Below, in pieces: positions 50,388 to 59,178 of a stretch of 64,000 nt of DNA. The notes below the pieces were generated by a model. The model saw only the letters and a program-made list of their open reading frames with translations. It made no database searches and was not told the DNA's origin. The position numbers and the translations under genes are program-made. The stretch comes from an uncultured Saprospiraceae bacterium (GTDB lineage: Bacteria; Bacteroidota; Bacteroidia; Chitinophagales; Saprospiraceae), in assembly GCA_937951615.1 (NCBI GenBank), contig CALFBH010000014.1:99610-163609 (forward strand). The letters are read 5' to 3'. Every line of letters starts with the position of its first letter. The first letter of the stretch is position 1.

Positions 50388-51458
50388 ATGAAAAAAATAG
50401 ACAAACGCTACATCTGGATTGGCTTGGGCGTACTGACTTTATTGATGCGCTGGCTGCTTGGTTTTATGCCCACTTTCGTGGAAAATGTGTATTCAAGAGG
50501 GCTGTACACAGGCGTCCGCTGGCTATTTGATTATACGGTGACGCGATTGCCTTTCCCACTGTTTTATGTACTGGCATTCATCTTGTTGGTATGGATGGTT
50601 TGGGCAATTATAAAGGTCATTAAGCGAAAGCGAAGCTGGAAAAAAAGACTGGGAAATGGTTTATTGTCTATAGGAGCATTTGCAGGTGGAGCCGTGTTTT
50701 TGTTTATGTGGTTATGGGGTTTCAATTATGCGCGTGTGCCACTGGAAAGCCAGCTCAATTTCCAACCTGAACCGCTTTCGTATGAAGAAGTTGAGGCAGC
50801 ATTTATAAAAAATACAGCACTACTGGATTCGCTCCGTCAAAACATTCCAAATACAGATACCAATGCGCTATCCGCAGCTTATCTTCCTGATAAGTTGGAA
50901 CATAAAATGAGAGATTTGCTGGTCGAGGTTTTGGAAGAACTGGACTATACTGCACCAGGTCGAGTACGCGGACGACTGATTTATCCGAAAGGTATAATGA
51001 GACGAACGGGTTCATCGGGCATCTATATTCCATTTATTGGCGAAGGCAATATTGACGGAAGTCTGCACCATCTTTCTATGCCGTTCACCATTGCACATGA
51101 GATGGCACACGGCTACGGGCATGGCGATGAAGGCACTTGCAATTTCCTGGCTTATCTGGCTTGCCAACGTTCTACTGATCCATATATTCGGTATGCTGGG
51201 CAATATTCGTATTGGCGGTATTTGCGTTCAGCTTTGCGCGGATTGGACTATGAGGCTTATCAGGCATTGGAGACTGAATTTCCTGTTGGTATTCACAATG
51301 ATTTGGAATCTTTGAAAAAAAGCTGGGCAGAATATCAGACTTGGTTTCCCGATTTTCACGACTGGTTATATGATGGTTATCTGAAATCGCAGGGGGTGTC
51401 AGAAGGGCTGCAAAGTTATAGTCGGGTGGTGATGATGGTGGAAGCTTGGGAGGAGTAA
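50388..51458 (+). CDS. DUF3810 membrane protein with zinc-metallopeptidase-like motif
   Basis: 356 residues from ATG 50388 (MKKIDKRYIWIGLGVL). A TTG-started longer frame was rejected because it runs through intergenic sequence. Three membrane helices (about 8-25, 55-75, 95-115) are followed by a soluble domain with FTIAHEMAHGYGHGDEGTCN; HEMAH is HExxH, with a downstream Glu as in gluzincin-like enzymes. The family is common in Bacteroidota and uncharacterised. Catalytic activity is inferred from HExxH alone. Divergent from aceB, 300 bp between starts. Confidence 0.85.
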   Translation: MKKIDKRYIWIGLGVLTLLMRWLLGFMPTFVENVYSRGLYTGVRWLFDYTVTRLPFPLFYVLAFILLVWMVWAIIKVIKRKRSWKKRLGNGLLSIGAFAGGAVFLFMWLWGFNYARVPLESQLNFQPEPLSYEEVEAAFIKNTALLDSLRQNIPNTDTNALSAAYLPDKLEHKMRDLLVEVLEELDYTAPGRVRGRLIYPKGIMRRTGSSGIYIPFIGEGNIDGSLHHLSMPFTIAHEMAHGYGHGDEGTCNFLAYLACQRSTDPYIRYAGQYSYWRYLRSALRGLDYEAYQALETEFPVGIHNDLESLKKSWAEYQTWFPDFHDWLYDGYLKSQGVSEGLQSYSRVVMMVEAWEE

Positions 51459-51461
51459 TTA

Positions 51462-51536
51462 CGAATTACGAATCATTTAATTACGAATCGCTCATCATAT
51501 ACATTCGTAATTCGTAATTAATCAATTCGTAATTAA
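51462..51536. repeat. Inverted ATTACGAATTACGAAT repeat between convergent genes
   Basis: AATTACGAATTACGAATC with its inverted ATTCGTAATTCGTAATTA copy and a further ATTCGTAATTA fill the gap between the DUF3810 gene and queE. AT-rich and palindromic; could form a transcription-end structure for both. Confidence 0.6.
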
Positions 51537-51538
51537 CC

Positions 51539-52147
51539 TCAGGGGATGTCCATATACTTATGCGTTTGCAAAGAAATACGCCACTGCGGATTGGACTTTA
51601 CATACTCGACCATAAGCGGTAGCATTTCTTTTTCTTTGTCCCATTCGGGCTGCAATAAAAGCACACAATCCTTTCTCACCATTTGAGCATATTGCTCTGC
51701 CCATTTGAGGTCATGTTTATTAAAAACAATCACTTTCAATTCGTCTGCCTGCTTTGGAAATTCAGCAACAGGCTCTTTGAATTTCTTTGGCGAAAAGCAA
51801 ATCCAATCCCATTTTCCCGTAAGGGGATAAGCACCTGAAGTTTCCAGATTTAATATAAAACCTGCTTTATGCAATTCTTCACAAAGATAAGTCAGGTCAT
51901 ACATCAAAGGCTCTCCACCGGTGATGACAGCAAGTCGAGCAGGAGATTTTTTTGCTTCCGCAACAATGTCGCTGACCAGTGTAGGCGGATGTTTTGCAGC
52001 ATCCCAGGATTCTTTGACATCACACCACACACAACCCACATCGCAGCCGCCCAGCCGGATAAATACCGCTGCTTTTCCCTGATGCAATCCTTCTCCCTGT
52101 ATGGTGTAGAATTGCTCCATGAGCGGGAGTGATGTGATTGCCGGCAT
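51539..52147 (-). CDS. queE: 7-carboxy-7-deazaguanine synthase (radical SAM)
   Basis: 202 residues from ATG 52147 (MPAITSLPLMEQFYTIQGEG). A longer frame to 52222 is encoded by the dispersed ATATTCGA repeat ([11 protein letters not shown]) and overlaps aroC, so it was rejected. Radical SAM cysteines Cys35, Cys39 and Cys42 lie in GGCDVGCVWCD. The glycine-rich TGGEPL and CFSPKKFKEP are typical of QueE. The enzyme rearranges 6-carboxytetrahydropterin to CDG in the pathway to preQ0/queuosine. Directly downstream of aroC on the same strand (40 bp). Confidence 0.93.
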   Translation of the reverse strand: MPAITSLPLMEQFYTIQGEGLHQGKAAVFIRLGGCDVGCVWCDVKESWDAAKHPPTLVSDIVAEAKKSPARLAVITGGEPLMYDLTYLCEELHKAGFILNLETSGAYPLTGKWDWICFSPKKFKEPVAEFPKQADELKVIVFNKHDLKWAEQYAQMVRKDCVLLLQPEWDKEKEMLPLMVEYVKSNPQWRISLQTHKYMDIP

Positions 52148-52187
52148 ATTTTTAGTTAAACTATTCTTCAACTTCGTCATTCGTAAT

Positions 52188-53291
52188 TCAGTGTTCGATA
52201 TTCGATATTCTCGATCCTTCAATCGCCTTTTGCCTTAATAAATGATCCGCCAAAACCAAAGCTGCCATCGCTTCCACAATAGGCACGGCGCGTGGCACTA
52301 CGCAGGGGTCATGCCTGCCTTTTCCCGTGACTTCAACGCTTTCGCCAGCTTCATTAATCGAACGCTGTGACTGGACAATAGTTGCGACAGGCTTGAACGC
52401 GACATTAAAATAAATATCCATGCCATTGGAAATGCCACCTTGCACACCGCCAGAATAATTGCTGGTCGTTTTGGTCTTTCCGCCTTCCTGTACAAACTCA
52501 TCATTATGTGCAGAACCCCGCATTTGTACACCAGCAAAACCAGATCCATATTCAAAACCTTTGCAGGCATTGATACTCAACATCGCTTTGCCGAGGTCAG
52601 CGTGTAGTTTGTCAAAAGCCGGTTCGCCTAAGCCAGCCGGACAGCCTTGTATCACAGCCGATACTAGGCCGCCAATCGTGTCGCCTGCTTTGCGAATGTC
52701 TTTGATATGGGCAATCATTTGAGCTGCCATATCATCATCAGGACAACGGATGGGCGTGTTTTCTATTTTGCTAAAATCGAGTTCGGAATATTTTTTATCC
52801 AACTTTAAACTGCCGACCTGACTTACATAAGCTGTGATGTGGATATTATGCTGTCGGAGCAATAATTTTGCAATTGCACCAGCCGCTACCCGCGCTGCTG
52901 TTTCACGGGCAGAAGAACGTCCGCCGCCTCGGTAGTCCCTGTGTCCGTACTTGGCAAAATAGGTGTAATCGGCATGAGAAGGACGAAACTTATCCTTGAT
53001 GTGAGAATAATCTTTCGAGCGGGCATCAGCATTGAAAATGACCATTGAAATAGGCGTTCCGGTTGTTTTGCCTTCAAATATGCCAGACAGAATTTCGGCT
53101 TTGTCAGCTTCTTTGCGTTGAGTCACAATCTTGGATTGTCCAGGACGCCGACGCGCCAACTCTTCTTGAATAAAATCTTCATCAACTTCGATGCCTGGCG
53201 GACAGCCGTCTATGATGACACCGAGTGCCTTGCCGTGTGATTCGCCAAAAGTGGTGATGTTGAATAGTTGTCCAAAAGAATTGCCTGGCAT
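52188..53291 (-). CDS. aroC: Chorismate synthase
   Basis: 367 residues from ATG 53291 ([20 protein letters not shown]); the upstream in-frame codons are repeat sequence. Family signatures [34 protein letters not shown] and [19 protein letters not shown] are complete. It converts 5-enolpyruvylshikimate 3-phosphate to chorismate using reduced FMN, the last shikimate step. The C-terminal residues SRISNIEH come from the ATATTCGA dispersed repeat rather than conserved sequence. Confidence 0.96.
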   Translation of the reverse strand: MPGNSFGQLFNITTFGESHGKALGVIIDGCPPGIEVDEDFIQEELARRRPGQSKIVTQRKEADKAEILSGIFEGKTTGTPISMVIFNADARSKDYSHIKDKFRPSHADYTYFAKYGHRDYRGGGRSSARETAARVAAGAIAKLLLRQHNIHITAYVSQVGSLKLDKKYSELDFSKIENTPIRCPDDDMAAQMIAHIKDIRKAGDTIGGLVSAVIQGCPAGLGEPAFDKLHADLGKAMLSINACKGFEYGSGFAGVQMRGSAHNDEFVQEGGKTKTTSNYSGGVQGGISNGMDIYFNVAFKPVATIVQSQRSINEAGESVEVTGKGRHDPCVVPRAVPIVEAMAALVLADHLLRQKAIEGSRISNIEH

Positions 53292-53356
53292 ATCTTGAGT
53301 AATTGAGTTGATTGTGTGTGAGTGTATTAAGTTGATGCACTCAATTTTGTTTTGCA

Positions 53357-53364
53357 CAAAAGTA
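53357..53364 (-). promoter_or_regulatory. Candidate -7 element TACTTTTG for aroC
   Basis: CAAAAGTA on the plus strand, 66 bp before ATG 53291 and just beyond the terminator of the upstream gene. No -33 partner at standard spacing. Confidence 0.4.
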
Positions 53365-53379
53365 AGTCATTTATAAACA

Positions 53380-53410
53380 ATAAAAAACCCGCAACAAATG
53401 TTGCGGGTTC
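53380..53410 (-). terminator. Rho-independent terminator of the 53474-55600 gene
   Basis: AACCCGCAACA..TGTTGCGGGTT (53386-53409), an 11-bp stem, is followed on the minus strand by TTTTTTATTG. It separates the upstream secreted-protein gene from aroC. Confidence 0.85.
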
Positions 53411-53473
53411 AGTAAGATTAAGTTTAAATATTATAAGTGTTGCCAGAGGTAACACCTCATTTTAAACTTAAAC

Positions 53474-55600
53474 TTACTTCGGTACAATCGAAGATACACC
53501 TTGATTACGCACCCAAACTTCTTTATCTCCTCCGCTCACATCGCCATCCAGATTGAAATCGGCATTAGAATAAATATAAAATTCGCCATTATCTGCCGAA
53601 TAAGGTGCTTTGTCACTGCCATTAATATCATAGCTTTGGACATCTGATAGCTGGTCGCCATCACCACCAAACATTCCCCATACGCCAGATTCTAACTGTC
53701 GTTGTCCGTAGCTGGTCGAATTTTTATAGGTATCGGTATTGCGAAAATCATAAGTCAATACGCCATTATTGACGGTGACTGGATTAGCAGACATAATGCC
53801 CATGTGGTTTCGGTGTTCTACTACAATATAAAAAGCACCTGTTGTTTGTTCGGACAGCCGGAAAGGCTCGACCTGCATCATCATGCCATTTGACCGTAAT
53901 AAAACAGCACTTTGGGCTACCGTGGAATTGGCTTGTGGACTAGTACGAAGAGAAACCAGTAACCAATCGACAATATCAGTTGGATAATTTCCATTGGCAT
54001 AATAGAGTCCCTCTGAGCCATTATGATTCCAGGGAGCAGGATCGTAAGGTTGTCCTGCTGGCGTGTTGACTTGTCCGGGCAAAACATATTGCTCGGTGTT
54101 CATGGCAGTGTTCATGGAGTTGGTTTGTGGATTATAAGCGCCGTCTAACCAAACGCCGGCATTAAGCCGAAGCGGTTCATAGTATTCAATGATAAGTTCA
54201 GGAGCGGCATCACTACAGGAAGCTTCTGTAAAAGCTGACCGAATACCTGATCCTTCTATAAAAAGAGCAATTGAATTGAAGTTATTCCATTCTGACTGGC
54301 TGATGATTTCCTGGATAACAGGACTTAAATCTGGTGTTCTTTGGGCTCGTTTGGCTTGCCCAATGCTCCAGGATGCTGGAAGCCAGTTTACAACATGCTG
54401 TGTTTTTTGTCGGTTGGACATATTATGGGTAGCCGTTTGAAAAGCAGCCGCACTACCTGTAGCTTCTCCTGATACTGTAAGGTAAGCCGTACCACTTCCA
54501 GCCGAACTAGCTCTGAACTGAATATAAGCATTTGTGATTTTCGCGCCTTCTGGAATATTAATCTCATCAAAGCGCAGTCCGGTGAGTTGGTTATTGCCAA
54601 TGTTGATTGTATTGGAAGACGTGCTGACTTGTCCGCTGGAAGTTTCCTGAGCAGTATTATAATAAAGATTGGCTCTTGAGCGAGCAACCTTAGAATTTTG
54701 CGAACAGCCATTTGATCCATTTAAATACGGGCAAAGGTCGAGATAAGACAAAAAGCCGCCATCTGTAATGCCATTCCATTCTGCTTCATCTGTGATATAA
54801 ATTTCCCGATTGCCTGTAAAAGCAACAGATTCTCGTTGCAACTGTATGCCAAAATCAAGTGCAGTTACATTGCCATCAAAAAATACACCATCCGTAAAAT
54901 CACTAATGATCCACATTCTGGTTTCGCCAATCAAAACCAATAGTTCTCCATCAGGACTTAGCGCAGCTGCGCCTGCAAGATATTGTGAAGAGCCAAACTG
55001 TATAGAGGTAATGTATTCCGCTGTATATTGTGAGGCGGAAGGTGTAGCAGGCACACGATATAATAAAGCCTGCCCAGGCATTTTGGTTACAATGTAAAGG
55101 TAATTATCATGGTAAAATAAACCTTCCGCATTATCTACACCGCTACCTGCCGGAAAACGGAAACTAATGATTTCAGCAGAGACAAAAGCGTCACAATGAT
55201 AGTCAGGATTGCCTATTTTATAAATAGATAAATCGTCATAAGCCTGACTTGGTGAGTAGGAGGCATTTTTATCACCAATGTCAGCAAGGTACAAATTGCC
55301 ATCTTCGTCACTAGTCATGTCTTCCCAGTCATAATTATATCCATTTAATAGCTGGACAGTTCTATACACATTTCCGCTGGTGTCGGAAGCATGAATTTTC
55401 GCGCCATTGGTGCCATCATTAAGCGTCCAGAAACCAGCTCTTCCATTGGCGACAATCCCGGAAGTCTCTCGCATTACGGTGGATAATTCGCATACCTGAT
55501 AAGGGTTTACAGTAGTGGCAAAAAGTTGATGGGGAAGGGTAATAGCAGTTAGGCACAGGCATAGAATGACCAGCCTGGTTTTTAGTTGTAGGTACAGCAT
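53474..55600 (-). CDS. Secreted beta-propeller protein with DNRLRE-like domain and Ca-loop C-terminus
   Basis: 708 residues. A signal peptide (about 1-29, HQLFAT) is followed by a six-bladed-propeller-like region (about 35-290, DWEDMTSDEDGNLYLADIGD, VAFTGNREIYITDEAEW). A jelly-roll of DNRLRE/CBM-like type (about 310-475: RFDEINIPEGAKITNAYIQF, IALFIEG, PELIIEY) comes next. The C-terminal part has LRLNAGVWLDGAYNPQTNSM and the tail DFNLDGDVSGGDKEVWVRNQ ending SSIVPK. The last 40 residues match the orphan remnant at 2240-2398, so they are a reused module, perhaps a sorting or anchoring signal. No typical T9SS type A domain. Monocistronic with a strong terminator. Confidence 0.85.
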   Translation of the reverse strand: MLYLQLKTRLVILCLCLTAITLPHQLFATTVNPYQVCELSTVMRETSGIVANGRAGFWTLNDGTNGAKIHASDTSGNVYRTVQLLNGYNYDWEDMTSDEDGNLYLADIGDKNASYSPSQAYDDLSIYKIGNPDYHCDAFVSAEIISFRFPAGSGVDNAEGLFYHDNYLYIVTKMPGQALLYRVPATPSASQYTAEYITSIQFGSSQYLAGAAALSPDGELLVLIGETRMWIISDFTDGVFFDGNVTALDFGIQLQRESVAFTGNREIYITDEAEWNGITDGGFLSYLDLCPYLNGSNGCSQNSKVARSRANLYYNTAQETSSGQVSTSSNTINIGNNQLTGLRFDEINIPEGAKITNAYIQFRASSAGSGTAYLTVSGEATGSAAAFQTATHNMSNRQKTQHVVNWLPASWSIGQAKRAQRTPDLSPVIQEIISQSEWNNFNSIALFIEGSGIRSAFTEASCSDAAPELIIEYYEPLRLNAGVWLDGAYNPQTNSMNTAMNTEQYVLPGQVNTPAGQPYDPAPWNHNGSEGLYYANGNYPTDIVDWLLVSLRTSPQANSTVAQSAVLLRSNGMMMQVEPFRLSEQTTGAFYIVVEHRNHMGIMSANPVTVNNGVLTYDFRNTDTYKNSTSYGQRQLESGVWGMFGGDGDQLSDVQSYDINGSDKAPYSADNGEFYIYSNADFNLDGDVSGGDKEVWVRNQGVSSIVPK

Positions 55601-55964
55601 TTTAGATTAGGTTTAAAGATTATTGTAATACTTCTCTTGTTTTTGGGGAGAAAGTTGATTTTAGTCTATCGTGTGGCACAGGGAGAGTGACGATACTTAG
55701 AACAAATTCCCAACGTGCTCTTATTGTTTCGTCTTTGCAAATGTAGTATTATTGTATTAATCAAAAAACAATTTCTTATATAATTTATAATTAAAAAATG
55801 ATTTTAACAGTTGGGTGGTTTATGTAATTTTGTTAATGGTCATTTAGAGCGTTTAGTATATGTAGAAAAAACGTCCAACAATATCGAGTAGCTGATGTTG
55901 TGTATCTAACATGCTCTGAAATCAGCTAAAACTTTTGTAATTTCGATTTTTATAATGGAAAAAT
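55601..55964. other. Divergent control region between 53474-55600 and the M1 peptidase gene
   Basis: 364 bp without a gene. TATCGT...ACGATA arms lie at about 55667-55696. An ACTTTCTC/GAGAAGT stem with an A-rich loop (minus sense) lies at about 55629-55656, reminiscent of the leaders in the island. A TAnnTTTG match for the minus strand is listed separately. Nothing else was recognised. Confidence 0.4.
55738..55745 (-). promoter_or_regulatory. Candidate -7 element TACATTTG for the 53474-55600 gene
   Basis: CAAATGTA on the plus strand, 138 bp before the start. CAAA at 55762-55765 (16 bp) or CAA at 55769 (23 bp) could be the -33 box at the edge of the accepted spacing. Confidence 0.4.
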
Positions 55965-57971
55965 ATGAAACATACACTCATTAGCACGCTTGCTTTTTTA
56001 TACGGAATACTAGTATTTGCCCAAACACCAGCCTGGGAAACGAATCTCAGTCCGCGTATTGCCAATTATGATATATCGGTGAAACTGGACACGGCAAAAA
56101 AGACGCTAACTTGTAAAGAACGCCTCAACTGGCGCAATGACTCACCCGATTTTATCACAGAATTGCAATTTCATTTATATTTAAATGCATTTAAAAACAC
56201 CAATTCTACCTTCCTGCGCAGCGGAGCAAGGTTTGGGCGTTTGCCTGATGATGAAATGGGCTGGGGATGGGTTGATATTGTAAAAATAATAGACGAGAAG
56301 GGAAATGATTTGACTGACAGGATTGAATTTATCCATCCTGACGACGATAACGAAGACGACCAGACGGTGGTCAGGGTTGCACTCAAAGAACCGATTAAGC
56401 CAGGCGCGTCTGCTAATTTTGATATTGATTTTGTGTCCAAATTGCCGCGCATTATTGCGAGAACAGGCTTTGCAGGCGACCACTACTATTTCGTAGTACA
56501 ATGGTTTCCAAAGATTGGCGTCTACGAAGAAGCTGGTGAACGTTATTCTGTAGATGAAGGAAAATGGAACTGCCATCAGTTTCATTCCAATACTGAATTT
56601 TATGCTGATTTTGGCGTGTATAATGTGGATCTGACCGTGCCGAAAGGTTTTGTGGTGGGGGCATCGGGGGTTTTACAAAATGAAAAAGACAATGAAGATG
56701 GCACTAAAACAGTCAGCTACAGAGCGGAGGATGTTATAGATTTTGCCTGGACAGCCAATCCTGATTTCAAAGTCATCGAAGACAAATGGAACCAGGTAGA
56801 CATCAAGTTGATGATAGAAGCCGAACACGAGCATAATGCGGATAAATACATCAGCTCCCTGAAAAATTCCATGGAATATCTGGCAAAGCATGTTGGTGAT
56901 TATCCATATAGCACCCTAACGATGATCGCTCCGCCGATTTATGGTATTGGTTCGAGTGGCATGGAGTATCCGACGCTCATTACCACAGTGCCGGGTTTTA
57001 CCATTCATGAAGGTATTCGGCAAATTGAAACAGTCACAGTACACGAGTTTGTTCACCAGTATTTCATGCAGATGGTGGCTTCCAATGAGCAGGAAGAAGC
57101 CTGGCTCGACGAAGGCTTCACGACTTATTTTGAAAACCGTATCATGGATCATTATTACGGCGAAAAAACTTCTACGACTGATGTAGGCGGCTATCATACA
57201 GGCGACAAAGAGGACTCACGCCTTCGTTATACAGGCATGAAAAATCCGCGTATTGCGCCTTGTGCCACACCTGGTTGGGAATTCAAATTTGGCGGCTATG
57301 GAGACATTGCTTATGGCAAAACGGGTGCCTGGCTGGAAATGTTGGCACGAATGGTTGGCACGACGACGATGGACAATATTATGAAAACCTATTTTGAACG
57401 CTGGAAATTCCGACATCCCTGTGGTACGGATTTTATTGATGTAGTGAATGAGGTCGTGGCTAAAGAACACGGCGATAAATTCGGCGATGATATGAACTGG
57501 TTTTTCGATCAGGTCTTGTACGGTACGCAGGTCTGCGATTACAAACTGGCTTCTATCAGCAATCGAACACAAAAAGAACCAGTAGGTGTTTTTGATAAAG
57601 ATGGCGATAAAGAATGGGCAGAAGAAGTTGATCAGGCATCCGAAGAAGAAGATAAAATTTACGAATCTCGGGTCACCATCCAACGCCTCGGCGATATGAC
57701 GATGCCACAGGAAATTTTAGTCAAGTTCGATAATGGAGAAGAAGTCCGCGAGTTTTGGAATGGCAGGTCGCGCAATTATGAACTGCGCTACGAGCGTCCC
57801 GAAAAAATCGTTTGGGCACACATTGATCCCGAACAGAAAATTTACATGGACATCAATTTTAATAATAACAGCATTACGAGAGAACCAGACAAAGCGCCCA
57901 TTCACAAATGGGCATCAAAAGTTTTGTTTTGGGTGCAGAATGTGTTGCAGTCTATGTTTTTCTTTTTTTAA
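55965..57971 (+). CDS. M1-family zinc metallopeptidase, exported
   Basis: 668 residues. The signal peptide (1-20, ILVFAQ) is followed by an aminopeptidase-N-like beta domain (about 25-290: YDISVKLDTAKKTLTCKERL, LQFHLYLNAFKN). The gluzincin core has HEFVH (His360, Glu361, His364) and the third ligand Glu383 in DEGF. GIGSSGMEYPTLI corresponds to the GAMEN-like exopeptidase loop, here GSSGMEYP, so classical aminopeptidase specificity is uncertain. A hydrophobic C-terminus (WASKVLFWVQNVLQSMFFFF) may anchor it. Likely digests peptides in the periplasm or at the surface. The next gene (58076) is on the same strand behind a repeat. Confidence 0.92.
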   Translation: MKHTLISTLAFLYGILVFAQTPAWETNLSPRIANYDISVKLDTAKKTLTCKERLNWRNDSPDFITELQFHLYLNAFKNTNSTFLRSGARFGRLPDDEMGWGWVDIVKIIDEKGNDLTDRIEFIHPDDDNEDDQTVVRVALKEPIKPGASANFDIDFVSKLPRIIARTGFAGDHYYFVVQWFPKIGVYEEAGERYSVDEGKWNCHQFHSNTEFYADFGVYNVDLTVPKGFVVGASGVLQNEKDNEDGTKTVSYRAEDVIDFAWTANPDFKVIEDKWNQVDIKLMIEAEHEHNADKYISSLKNSMEYLAKHVGDYPYSTLTMIAPPIYGIGSSGMEYPTLITTVPGFTIHEGIRQIETVTVHEFVHQYFMQMVASNEQEEAWLDEGFTTYFENRIMDHYYGEKTSTTDVGGYHTGDKEDSRLRYTGMKNPRIAPCATPGWEFKFGGYGDIAYGKTGAWLEMLARMVGTTTMDNIMKTYFERWKFRHPCGTDFIDVVNEVVAKEHGDKFGDDMNWFFDQVLYGTQVCDYKLASISNRTQKEPVGVFDKDGDKEWAEEVDQASEEEDKIYESRVTIQRLGDMTMPQEILVKFDNGEEVREFWNGRSRNYELRYERPEKIVWAHIDPEQKIYMDINFNNNSITREPDKAPIHKWASKVLFWVQNVLQSMFFFF

Positions 57972-57986
57972 ACGGCTTTGCCGTAA

Positions 57987-58062
57987 GAAGCGAGAGGCGA
58001 GAAGCGAGAAGCGAGAGAAAAAGTCCCGCTTCCCGCAGCGTAGCGGTCTCCCTTCCCGCTTC
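57987..58062. repeat. GAAGCGAGAGGCGAGA repeat with inverted arm
   Basis: Tandem GAAGCGAGAGGCGAGAAGCG units face TCCCGCTTCCCGCAGCG and CTTCCCGCTTCC. Same family as 36019-36071 and 42049-42080. It separates the M1 peptidase gene from the next gene. Confidence 0.6.
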
Positions 58063-58075
58063 CAAAAAATAAATA

Positions 58076-59140
58076 ATGAATCCAATAAGTATATTTTTCA
58101 AAGGCATCTGGGATACTTTCCGCCTGTTCAGAATGTGGCTGATGTTGTTTTTGCTGATTTTTGTGCTGGCGGCAACCGTGGCGATACCTTTTGCGAATGT
58201 GATGCAACAAACCATCGGCAATTCGCTGGAACTGAATAAGCTGTTGCCAGAATACGATCATACGGTCTGGTCAGATTTTACCAATGTATCGGGAGGTGAA
58301 GTGTATAGCATATTTGGGCAAAATTTGTGGATGGCGCCTTTGTTTTTGCTGCTGTATATTTTTCTAAGTGGCGGTATGGTGAAGTCTTTCGATGCCATAC
58401 CAGAATCTTTTAGTTTTCAACGATTTTGGAGTGCGAGTACCTATTATTTCTGGCGATTTTTCCGCTTGTTTGCCTGGTTGCTGTTGTTTCAGGGGGTATT
58501 GGCGGCGGTGATTTATGGCGGAGCTTATTGGGCTACATTAGATTTTGATTTGTCGAACCTGAGAGATGAAACGATTCTCTTTAATGCGGCTAAAATTGCC
58601 ATTCCTGTACACTTATTCCTCGCAACGATTATTGCTATGATTGGCGATTATACCAAAGTGCGGATGGTGAAAAATGACACCTATTTTGTACTGCGCGAAT
58701 TTTTGAGAAGCACTGGGATGTGTTTCCGTTATTTCTTCCGCACTTATTTTGTGTATTTGCTGGACATTGCTTTGTTGGTCGGTCTATACTTCTTGTATCT
58801 TTTCCTTGCGGAAAATATCGGCATGGCCAGCACAATGGCAATTCTGACCATGATCGGGATTCAGACGCTGACCATGTTTTTCCGATTGGGCACACGCCTG
58901 TTCGCGCTCGGCAGTGCCAATGCCATGTACGATAAAGTAGCACAGGCATCTCTGCCTGTAAGCGAAGAAGAACAGGCATCCCTCCCTGTAAGCGAAGAAA
59001 TTGTTGAGACAACTTCGATTGCATCCGAACCCGAACCAGAACCCGAAGAAGAAGATTTCGACGAAGAAGATCAGGACTTTAACGAACGGGAGCATATTAC
59101 GGACTGGTCGCCTTATTCGAGGGATGGGGAGAAGTTGTAG
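58076..59140 (+). CDS. Polytopic membrane protein of unknown function with acidic tail
   Basis: 354 residues. About six membrane helices (about 18-42, 88-110, 125-150, 175-195, 220-250, 255-285) are followed by a cytoplasmic tail (about 290-354) that is strongly acidic (EPEPEPEEEDFDEEDQDFNE). Before the acidic stretch an 11-residue block is duplicated (QASLPVSEEEQ and QASLPVSEEIV). Its DNA, CAGGCATCTCTGCCTG, is itself palindromic like the intergenic hairpins. No family recognised; the general shape resembles integral membrane proteins of the DUF4013/YciC kind, but I cannot confirm it. Confidence 0.75.
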   Translation: MNPISIFFKGIWDTFRLFRMWLMLFLLIFVLAATVAIPFANVMQQTIGNSLELNKLLPEYDHTVWSDFTNVSGGEVYSIFGQNLWMAPLFLLLYIFLSGGMVKSFDAIPESFSFQRFWSASTYYFWRFFRLFAWLLLFQGVLAAVIYGGAYWATLDFDLSNLRDETILFNAAKIAIPVHLFLATIIAMIGDYTKVRMVKNDTYFVLREFLRSTGMCFRYFFRTYFVYLLDIALLVGLYFLYLFLAENIGMASTMAILTMIGIQTLTMFFRLGTRLFALGSANAMYDKVAQASLPVSEEEQASLPVSEEIVETTSIASEPEPEPEEEDFDEEDQDFNEREHITDWSPYSRDGEKL

Positions 59141-59178
59141 AAATAAATTATCATTTTATTGTTATTTAAATCAGCACA

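Noticed and set aside
52148..52222. Longer N-terminus of QueE
   Set aside because: [11 protein letters not shown] comes from the dispersed ATATTCGA repeat and would overlap aroC; QueE normally begins shortly before the QGEG motif.
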